A stretch of 64,000 nt of DNA from Clostridium_AI sp002297865 (GTDB lineage: Bacteria; Bacillota; Clostridia; Lachnospirales; Lachnospiraceae): NCBI GenBank assembly GCA_937903005.1, contig CALFNR010000068.1, positions 15,068 to 79,067 of the forward strand. The letters are read 5' to 3'. Below, piece by piece: positions 42,328-52,800 of this stretch. The notes beneath the pieces are model-generated. The model did not search any database. It saw nothing but the letters and a program-made list of their open reading frames with translations, and was not told the origin of the DNA. Position 1 is the first letter of the stretch, and every line of letters begins with the position of its first letter. A program made the position numbers and the translations under genes.

Positions 42328-43422
42328 TTAACTCCTTCCCGATTTAATCGCCTGGGCTGGAGCAATTCGAATAATCTGCCAGACTGGAAATAGTATTATA
42401 ATAACAGTTGTTACGATGGTAAATACAACCATTAATAAAATCTCTTTTATATCAGCCTTAATAACATACCCACTTGCATATCCAATTATTTTTGAGATAC
42501 CCAATTGCACAAAATAGCATGCAGTTCCTGCAAGCACACAATTAATCAGCATTTCTCTAAAAATATCTTTTACGAGTTTAAAATTACTAAATCCAAAAGC
42601 TTTTTTTATAGCGACTTCTACTCTACGCTGTTCGATCCAGAATTCTGATATAATCACACAATTAGCAATACTAAATAAGTAAATAAATAAGACAACACTA
42701 GCCTCTGTATTATTCATTGCATAGGAAAGTGCATCTACATTATTATCTCTTTGATAAGCTGCAATTTCAATTGCAGGTGATTTCCGTATTAAATTTTCTT
42801 TTATTTCTTTATATGCCTCATATGTATTTTCCGATTCACTATTCATAACCAATTTAAAACTGTTCATTTCTAAAATATGCTTTACCATTTTTGAATCAAG
42901 ACATTCACCGTAAACCATGATGTTTGCATTGCTATCCATATTCCTTATAATTCCTACTACCTCATACTCTGCACCACTTAAATTTATGTACTCTTTTCCA
43001 TCCTTATCTACAACATACTCCTGTAAGTTACTCCTAATTGCCAACACTGGCTTTCCTTCTTCTATTTCATCAGCATTTGGCATTCTTCCCTGTTCCATTG
43101 CTAATCTAGGTTTCACTTTTTCTTGCATGACAACATCAATCCGTACATTTCCTTCTACACCATCTACATATCCTTCTGATACAATATTTATATTCACCTT
43201 TTGTTTTGACTTTAACATATTAAAATCCATTTTGGCATTGTCAAGATTATCAATCATTACTTCCGTTGTTTCTAAATACTGCATCTTACGATTCTCTTTT
43301 GTATCTTTCGTTACTTGCTTGTAAATAGTTAACCCATCAAATAACATTAAAAATGCAATGATTAATCCAACAATTAAATATACAGTAGATAATGGGTAAC
43401 GGAAAACTTTTTTTATTTTCAT
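42328..43422 (-). CDS. FtsX-like ABC transporter permease, first subunit
   Basis: It has 364 residues. There is an N-terminal membrane segment (VYLIVGLIIAFLMLFDGLTI), then about 200 extracellular residues including GAEYEVVGIIRNMDSNANI (MacB periplasmic-core-like), and three C-terminal membrane segments. The coupling motif EFWIEQRRVEVAIKKAFGFS and terminal IRIAPAQAIKSGRS are typical of FtsX/MacB permeases. It starts 32 bases after the secreted-peptide gene at 43455 and precedes the second permease by 9 bases. Substrate is unknown; export of, or resistance to, the adjacent peptide is the natural hypothesis. Confidence 0.85.
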   Translation of the reverse strand: MKIKKVFRYPLSTVYLIVGLIIAFLMLFDGLTIYKQVTKDTKENRKMQYLETTEVMIDNLDNAKMDFNMLKSKQKVNINIVSEGYVDGVEGNVRIDVVMQEKVKPRLAMEQGRMPNADEIEEGKPVLAIRSNLQEYVVDKDGKEYINLSGAEYEVVGIIRNMDSNANIMVYGECLDSKMVKHILEMNSFKLVMNSESENTYEAYKEIKENLIRKSPAIEIAAYQRDNNVDALSYAMNNTEASVVLFIYLFSIANCVIISEFWIEQRRVEVAIKKAFGFSNFKLVKDIFREMLINCVLAGTACYFVQLGISKIIGYASGYVIKADIKEILLMVVFTIVTTVIIILFPVWQIIRIAPAQAIKSGRS

Positions 43423-43454
43423 TAGTTAATATGTTCTAATCTATTTCTTTTTTA

Positions 43455-43853
43455 TTAGTCAACTTCTTTTAAAGCTTTTACTGCATATTCGGTTGTATGT
43501 GATTTGTTATCAATGGAATGACGACTTTGATAACAATAAACGTCACTATAAGAATAAACACATTGTGCATAAGATGAGTCGCTGTCATATTTACTCATAG
43601 AACAGCTGCTTTTTGTTTTCCATAACTCTAATCTTACTGCTACTGGATAACTTCCACTTGACTTATCTGTAGTAGCTGTTGCATCATCTGAACCAAAAAT
43701 CTGCCAATTGAATGAACAGTCCAAGTCTGCTGATGCTGATGTATCCTTGTAACTTAAACTAGATGATGCTGCTGATGCTGTTAAAGAACCTGCAGCTAAC
43801 ATTAATAAAAACAGGGACTCCCCCACGAACATTCCACGTAGGACAGTCCCCAT
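43455..43853 (-). CDS. Secreted small protein, 5' end possibly damaged
   Basis: The open frame of 132 residues ends its hydrophobic segment with SLFLLMLAAGSLTASAASS, a good Sec cleavage site, and then has about 100 mature residues rich in Ser, Asp and Tyr with cysteines (DLDCSF, SSCSMS, YAQCVYSYSDVYCYQS). I do not recognise the family; size, secretion and the following ABC genes resemble the bacteriocin-like locus at 26.8 kb. The nominal start (MGTVLRGMFVGE) lies inside a REP-like palindrome, has no ribosome binding site, lacks the basic residues expected at the front of a signal peptide, and is only 8 bases from the giant gene's stop. The native 5' end seems to have been lost. Confidence 0.55.
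   Translation of the reverse strand: MGTVLRGMFVGESLFLLMLAAGSLTASAASSSLSYKDTSASADLDCSFNWQIFGSDDATATTDKSSGSYPVAVRLELWKTKSSCSMSKYDSDSSYAQCVYSYSDVYCYQSRHSIDNKSHTTEYAVKALKEVD
43814..43851. repeat. REP-like imperfect palindrome at a gene start
   Basis: GGGACTCCCCCACG and CGTAGGACAGTCCC flank a 9-base loop; the stem has internal mismatches as in REP/BIME units. It occupies the first codons of the secreted-protein frame and the junction with the giant gene. Only one copy was seen in this window. Confidence 0.55.
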
Positions 43854-43861
43854 TTTCTAAT

Positions 43862-46800
43862 TTACTTCACTGTCACCTTAACCTTCTTCCACATACCATT
43901 CTGTGCAATCACATAAATGTAACAGCTTCCCTTCTTCTTGCCTTTCACTTTCCCAGTTTTCGTAACACTTGCAATATCACAGTTACTGGAAATATAACGG
44001 AGCTCACTTACTACAAGCTTCTTTTTCTTACCTTTTGGTAATACTGCTTTTGCTTTTATCTGTACTGCCGTTCCTTTCTTCACAGCCAGGCTAGATTTCT
44101 TCACCTCAACCTTAACTGGATTTGCATACTTGGATTTCTTTGAAATATTATACGTAAATACTTTATAAGAACTTCCAATTATCTCTTTTTTGCCTTTCAC
44201 AATTTTGTAAGCATCAACCTTATACTCATACCACTGTTTTTCTGCTAACTTCTTCTGTGTATAAGTAAGTGTCTTTCCACTCTTAATTGTTTTTAACAGT
44301 TTAAACTTATTAGACTTCTTGCCTGGCTTATAGTTTCTGCCATATACCAGATAGCCATCTGCTTTTACCTGTTTGGTCCATGTAAGCTTGCATGCATTTT
44401 TGTCTGTTTCTGCCTTTAGGAAAATCTGGTTAATCTTTTTGTCTTCCTTCTTCACCTGCTTATTTTCTTCGACAACTACTCCACTTGAGCATTTGTATAG
44501 TTTTACTACATACTCACTTACATTCTGTGCATAAATTTCCTTATAATCCAAAATGTCATCTGCTGTCAGGTCAACGAAATTACCGTCCTCATCCAAAACA
44601 TTGCCTAACTCATCTATGTAATAATATACTTTCTGTTTTTTCACTTTTGGACGTTTTGTAATCAGGTCTACAACTAGTTTTCCATTTGCGTCTACTAATG
44701 GTACTTGTTTTAGTACTTCCATCTCCTTGTAAACATTTCCGTATACAGTAGCACTAACTGTACTGAAGTTTCCATTGAGCAAAACATTTCCTACCTGTGC
44801 TCCTGTTCCTTCCAATAGGGTGCCGTCATTTACTCTTACTTTAACCTGATTTTTTGGATTTTCAGGAACGGCAAAAATGAACGTGTTAAGTTTTGACTGA
44901 TTCAGTTCCTGATTCATTGTATAGGTTAATTTATTAATCTTTACTTTCTTCGTAACTTTCTGGCCATTTTCCTCAACCACCTTCTTCTGATTGCTGATAA
45001 CTGGTTTAACTTTGTCCTTATAGAAGGATTCCATATTAATATGCTGTCCACTGACTTTTAACTCTGTCAGTTTAGCTGTGGACGCATTTTCATCTACTTC
45101 TCCATAAGTTGCAACACCAGAAGCTGCATCTTCCAGACAATAGCCTTCTAAAAGATCCTCTTGTGTAAATGAAACGACAACTTCTTTCTTATCTTCTTCT
45201 GCCACACGGATAATTCCATTGTCATCTTTGCTATTATCGAAGCATTGTTTCACTTTACTTATAATTTTGCCCTTTTGATTTTTTAATACCGTTACTACAT
45301 TTCCATGTGTGCTGTTTACGAAGGAATTATTTTTAATGGTAACAACACAATCAACTTCCTTTTCCTTCTGTTCAATTCGAGAACTCATACTTTCATTGCT
45401 TCCGTACTTGTCAATCAGACTATGAATTGTAGTAGTTCCCATATTATCGGACTTGTCTTCCTCTTCTAGTTGGGAACCATCTGCATTTTCAACCCAAACT
45501 CTTGCATACAGTAACATGCCAGCAGACGGTATTTCATAACTGCTTAACCGTAAATCTTCTTTTGAGAACTGATTCTGCATCATTTCATTGATTTCAGGTT
45601 CTTCTAACGTACACTGGTAGGAATAGGCTCCTGCGTCCATTAGGGCAAATACTTTGTCATCTTGTATCGTAATAGTTTTTAATGGTTCCACATCTGCTTT
45701 TTCTCCTGAAAGGGTACATATATCAGGATTACTTTCGTATAATCCAATTACAACCTTCTTGCCACTGTGAACAAGTGGTACCGTTCCCTGGCTGCTTATA
45801 TTCATTTCAATGGTTCTTGTCTTTCTATATTCTTCTGTAATGTGAACAGACTCTAATTTAATTTCTGGAATGTTCAGCTTAATTTCACCACTACATTCTT
45901 CTTCCATTGAAATGTTTCCTTGACTTTCAGCTACAATAGAATAAGAAATATCTTCTATTTTTCCCTCTGGCACATCGTAGGATGCATTTACAACGGTACT
46001 TTCTCCTGGCAGTAAGGAAACCGCAAACTCTTCTTCCTTTCCAGCTAAGTTAACTGTTATTTTATTAATCTTTCGGATTCCAGCATTTTTCACTGTAAAT
46101 GGAACTGGTAATGTAAATCCCATTCTAACATCATTGGTATCAATAGAAGGTTTGGTTGCCTCTACTGCGCACAGTTTAAATTTGCCTACTGCTGACAAAA
46201 GATTGGTTACACCCACTGGTGTGTATACATTAACTCTTTCTGTCTGTTCCGTCTTCCCATCTTCTGATGTGGTAACATGCTCTAGTTCGTCTACTGTATA
46301 AGTAGATGGATCATTTTTATCAATCTCATAGTGGGTACTTTGAATTACTGCGTGTACATTGTCTTCCTTACTATATATTTCAAATGAATCAATGGTATCA
46401 CCACTATCCATTTTTGCCATTTCCACTGGCTGTGATACTAAAATCCGATTTCCGTCCTGATAGAAACGTACTGCGGATAAAGTGTAGGCTGTATTTGGAA
46501 CAAAGCACTGTTCCTGCTGCTTTGAATCGTCTTTTTGTTCTTTGCTTTCTGTCTCAACCCAGACAATGGATAAATCGTTGATTGTTCCATTTCCTGCTGG
46601 TTTACTAAAGCGGAAATTTGTTGATATTTTCTCTGCTCCAGCCTGCTTAATGCTTTCGATAAAGTCATCACATGGTAAACCTGTTTTATCAACTGCCTGT
46701 AAACGGATATCCTTTTCCATATCCAGTACGGCATCTTCTGACTTACTATCTTCCGCTTTTTCTTCTATTTTTTCTCTCTGTTTTTCGTTATACCATCCAA

Positions 46801-49800
46801 GGATAAATCGTTCTTCTCCATTCCACTTTAATGAGGTAACCTGTACATTTCTATCTGCCTGGTCATTGTTTGTAATACGGATGCAGTTTCCTAATGTACC
46901 GTCTGGATTAATGGTACTGTACATAACTTCAGAATCGGTGCTTATAGAATCGTCATCTCCTGTTTTTACCACATATGCTGCCATCGCAGTTCCATCTTCT
47001 AAAATGGCTGCTTCCAATGCACCTACTTTTCCTGTTTCCCCATTATACAAACAAATACTTTCACTCCATGTATCCTTTACCTTGTCATAAACTCTTGCAT
47101 ATACGTTATCACATACGTTAAAGTCAACTGGATTTTCTGTGTTGGATGACTGCACGTTTCTCCATGTTACTACTGCATACCTGTCACTGGAAGCAACTGC
47201 TGGCGAAATATCAGGGCTTGTATTTTCAGTCAGTCTTACGGTACTCCATTTACTTCCTGTCCATACGGAAGCATAGATTTCACTTCCATTCATCATCATG
47301 GACAAATCTTCATAAGATGCTTGTTTGTTTGCATCATTTTTCACTTCATTCTGGGATCTTACCCAAGCTGCAACGGAAAACTTGCTTGTTCCTGCAACTG
47401 TTAAGTTCGTATCCCCATAGCCCGTTCTTTTTGTTGTACGATATTTATTGATTACCTTTCCGTCCTCATCGTAAATAGGATCAAGCTCGCCATCTGCTCC
47501 TGGTTCACCTGTTTCATTATCCAGTTGATCGGTTACATAGGTTACTGGATCGATGCCATGCTTGTTAACATAGATACCATTTTCTGCTGTTGCATAGCTG
47601 GCTAATGTATCTTCTAGTTCTGTACTGTCAGAGTCAGAAAGAAATACCATTATGCTTCCGTCATCGTTGTATGCTGGCTCTGCAAATGTATAGGCGTTGG
47701 TCATGATTGTTTCTAATTGGTTCTTATATGTTGCATTGCCATTTCCAGCAACGCCACCTTCCCAATCTCTTTCGAAATTTTTCAGATAGTCTCTTTCTTC
47801 CAGACCTGCTTCCGTAGCTTCGATAAGCATAATTTCATCGGCAAGGGTTTTTACTTGGTATTTACGTCCTGCACCACTTGATGCATTCGACCAGTAGTCA
47901 TTAATCTCATCCCAGTATCCTTGCTTAAACTCTTTTCCATATTCAATACTTGCAATGGTGGTTTTATAGCTAAAGAACAATACTTTAAGCACAAACCTGA
48001 TTCCAACCGAACCTTTAATGAAAATAGTATTCCCAAGTCTTGTTTTGTTACTTTCTCCAAAGTTAACCATATTAAGCATTGCAGTCGTATCTCCTGCTTG
48101 GATTCTTCCAAATATACCAATTTTTATGGCAAAGAATTTTGCGTCTACTCCAATACCTGCAAATGCTTCTATTCCTACTGCAAGACCGATTCTTGTTAAG
48201 AAATCCGTTCCGTTGTTATCTTCTGTATAGGTAAATGCTACATTAACGTCCATGTTTACAGTTCCAAATAAAGATAAATTATAACAGAAAGGCAAAGGAC
48301 CTACCATAGCAACTCCTCCAAAGAGTTCCTTCTCTAATTTTAGACCTGCATTGATACCTCCGCCAACAAACAGGAATCCCCATTCATCTTCCTTATCATC
48401 ATAAATCAGGTTTCCCATTAAATATCCACCGTATGTCAACTCAACTGGACCTAATTTTCTCTTAAATGGATCCTTTTTCTCTTCCTCCTTCTTTTTCTCC
48501 TCTGTCTTATTATTGTTATCTTGGTGTTTTAGAGTATAACTTCCACCATTCTTCGTCTCACCTTTACTTACATTAGTTATACTTTTTTTCTCTTTATCGT
48601 ATTGTTTCTTCTTTTCATTCCAGTCCTCACCAATCACATCACTAGACGACTCTGTGCTGGCATCTTCTCCTATCTGTATCACTGTATGGAACACCTTTGA
48701 ATTTTCTGTTGGACTAATAATAATTGTAACAGGAACTCCCAAATCAGCTTCAATTCCATTCATAAAAATGGAGGCTGCTTTGACTTTCTTATCTTTTATA
48801 GATTTTCCTACAACACCTCCCACATCAAATCCATGTGAAAGTACAGACATGGTATCTTCTGCTGCGGCATTTATATTTTCATCGTTAACCTGATCAACAT
48901 TAGATGTATTGGAACATGTAAATGTACTTGCAAGTTCTTTGACTGGCGCATCTTTTCGATTGAATACTGTCTTGATGGCTGTTTCTCCACTGGATTTTAT
49001 TCCTTTCACCTTTTCTCCAGCAGGTGCTATCCAAGAGTTAATGTCACTCTTGTTCATGGTCCATGTTGTCTTAATTACAGGCATGTCGGAAAAAGGATAA
49101 TCCATTACTTCGTTTACCTGTTTCACTGGCTGGAAGTCATCTGAATCCTGATAATAAACCTCATATATTTTACTATCTGGTTTTACTGTCCCCATTCCAT
49201 ATTCAAATTCAGAACCATTTCTATCTGTATACTTTACAAGTTCCCTCTTTACTTCTTCTCCCCAGTATAAGGTTTCTGTCACCAGTTCAGCTTTTGGATA
49301 CTGGAAACTGATACCTACTGAATTCGTATCTCCATATACATTGGTTACATTTGAAAGTAAATTAGATTCCCTTTCATACTGGTAAAATTCCTGAGTATTA
49401 ATAACTGGTTTGTGAATTCCGTTGTCCGCCTTACGAAGCTTTACATTTTCCATGCAGTTTTTCGCTAACAGATTATAATCCACACTGGTATCAATGGTAA
49501 TAATCTGTGGCTCATATGCCTGTTTTACCTGTTCTGCATCTTCTTCCTTCTGGAATTTTAATTCTATTTTATATACAAGTTTATCAGCAGTTGTAATTCT
49601 ACGATCTGTACTTGTTTCTTCCTCTTTGGTGTAGAACTGGGTTGAATCAAAATAGACTGTCAGTTTTCCACTTGCATCTGTTTTAAATTCTTGATCTTCT
49701 TTTCCATCCTTCACATGTTTGGAATCCATGCCAAGTCCAGCTGTATAACAATATTTATTATTTTTAAATACACCACCTCTTATCCAGACTGTCTTATCTG

Positions 49801-52800
49801 CATACGGTGCACCAGTTTCATCTGTAATATACAGGTCTGCTTTCGCAACACTAATCAGCATAAAATTATTAACTGGATAATTCTGTAGCTTGCTGATATC
49901 CTGTTCACCTGTTACTAAGTTGATGTTGGCAATTGTCCCAATATATGCTTCTCCATCTTTTTCAGAAAAACAGCTCACATCACTTCTAATTCCACTTGGT
50001 TCATATAGAGCAAGTTCTCCGTTCTCATCACTCTGTACACTGCATGTTTCACCATTTCCATTGACGTACTCAACCATTGTAGTTGTACCTGGAAGGAACT
50101 TAAACAGATAGAACTGGTCTTTTACACTCTTGGATGTAATGGTAATCTCACTGCTCATACCGGTTCTTACCTGAGTTGCCTTAATGACAGTTTCCCCATC
50201 ACTTAATCCTACTGCCATAAAATTATCACTTGGTGAATAACTTACATAACTATATGATTTTATATTGGAATACGCTCCACCTTGCCGGTAATTCAATGTG
50301 GTTGGCGTTTTCATCTGGTCTACATTTTCTTTCTCATTATCTTTCTTAGACACTTCCCAGCTTATCTGGTCGGAAATCTGTCCCCATACATAATCTCCGT
50401 AGTTAATACTTACCACGGCTGAGAGATTGATATCCTTGCTAAGACTGTCCACAGATAGCTTTTCTCCATCCAGGCAAATAGTCTTTTTATCTTTACTTAA
50501 CAATTCTTCAATTTTATTATGGTTATCTAATGTGGTTATATTTTTGTCTGTTATTCCTGATTTATTTTTTCCATTTACTGCATTCACCAGAATATCCAAA
50601 GCATCATGATTATACACATAGAACATAAAGCTGTCTGTTGATGGTACTTCCTGCCCCTTTGCCGCGATACTTGCCCTTGCTACATAAGTCTTTTTCAAGG
50701 TGCCTTTTACTGCATCCGGTTTCCATGTGAATACATTTTTGCCTTGTTCTAACGGTGCATGGAACACTTCTGTACCCTCGGAATCCACAATAGATAAGCT
50801 GGTATATGAAATAGCTTCCTTTTCCATAGATGCTTCACAGCTTATGGTAAGTTCATCCGTATCCAGAATACTATAACTTTCCTGCTTTCCAAGACTTACA
50901 CTTGGACGCTGTGGAAGGATAGAAATTCCTGCTGTTGTTGTAAGGGTGCTGTAAACTGGTTCTGTTTTTCCTTGCTCTATGCTGGAACCTAATGTTTGCG
51001 CACTTATGGTTAAAACATAATCTGGCGCACTGGTACCTGAAATTCTGTTTAAAATTCCTTCCGGAATTCTCATCTGGGAAATTCGTTTTTTACTAGTTGA
51101 CTGCTCCTTCTTTTCATATATTGGCTTTCCATCTGCATTTCCATTCTGATCTGCTTCAAATACTTTGATTGTAAATTCTGTTGGGAACTGGTCTTCTTTC
51201 ACGCCTCCTAACAAATCTAATTTTTTTGCTTCTTCTGCATTTCTCTCTGTAACATTACTGCTAAAGCAGATATCCAGACCTGCTCCTTTTAAGCATCTGA
51301 ACATAGCCTGTTCACTAGAAGCAGAAGGAATCTTTAAAAATGGTTCTTTCCCTGCTTCACAGTGCAATGTGACACTTCGGCATACTTCTACTGGTTGGAA
51401 CCCTTCTATGACATCGTTTAATGCATATAAGGTGAAATAAACTCCACCTGCTTTTCCTGTTGGAACAATCTGCATGGCTGCTTTTCCATCTGTTCCATAT
51501 TGTGAGCCATCATCTCCCACATATTTATCAGGATATTTTACCGTGGCAATGCTTTCATCTGAACTTACCCAGATTAAATTGTCTCTTCCACAGAATGAAA
51601 AGTCTTCCTCTGCAAACTCTGCTGTCAGGCTTAATTCATCTCCCTGCACATAAAAAGGCTTTGTAATATATGGATTATCTATCTCATACATCGTTGTGGT
51701 AATGGCTGCGTTCTTTTCTGTCCCTTCCCTAAGTGTTAAGATTTCCTTCTCCCCGTCTATTTCTCTATTAACAGAACTATATTTCTTTGTTTCGCTCTCT
51801 TCTTCTCCACTTACTACATAATCAGGATTATCCTTGCCATCTGTTACAGCATGGGTAATATCTTTATCATATACCTGATGGTAGCTTACAAGATCCTCCA
51901 CATGTTCTGCCAGTTCACTCCAGTTTGATAAGAATGGATGATCAGTAGGATACACAATTTTTGCTGCACCTGGATATACAAATACTGCATGTTTAACCTG
52001 ATAGTAATAAACAGTCTCAATTCCCCTGCTTGTCTGCCCAATCATCAATGGAGCTTCTTTATCATCCTTTATGTAATTCAATGTACTTCCCACATCTGGA
52101 TCCATAAATAGCTCTGCATAATCAATTCGGTCTTCATTTCCCACATTTAACTTTGGTTTATAATGTGCAACTAAAGCAACCGGTACTTCATTTGTCTCCG
52201 TAGTCTCACCTAACTGGGCTACTACGTACAATGGAATTCTGGTAGTCCCCCCATCTACAGATACATACATGGATTTTACATATTCCGTAATCTGATATTT
52301 AGTTGGATCTGCATACATGGAATACGCCGTATTTGCCAATGCTTCCTGTACTTTCTCACCACTTTCTAAATCCTTTCGTTCCTTTAGTTCCAGCCCTGCA
52401 ATTTCAGCACAGTTGCTTTGGATCCATTTCCTATAAGCCCCATTTTCATCCTGGTTCACAGTAAGCACTTCTGTTACCCACTGTTTTGCTGGAACCTCTC
52501 CATCGAGCATACAGTTAATTTCTATAAAACTTGCATCTTTGTATCCACGAAGTTTACACTGTTCATTGGAACGGACTATTTTACCCGGAAAATCTGTCAT
52601 TGCTTTTTCTATATCAAATACAGTATTGCTCTGACCTGGTATTCTCAGCAATGTGTTAGAATAACTCCTAGTTCCGTTCATTTCTAATTTTGTAATTCCA
52701 GGAATTGATCCACTTGGCATAATAGGTACATTGTATAAAAATACACAGCTGTCTCCAGTCGTGCCTTTTTCCTCTGGTGTTAAAACAGTACCATCTGCCA

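Noticed and set aside
46542..47090. 182-codon plus-strand frame opposite the giant protein gene
   Set aside because: Antisense shadow within a 10.5-kb coding frame; no initiation signals or recognisable domains.
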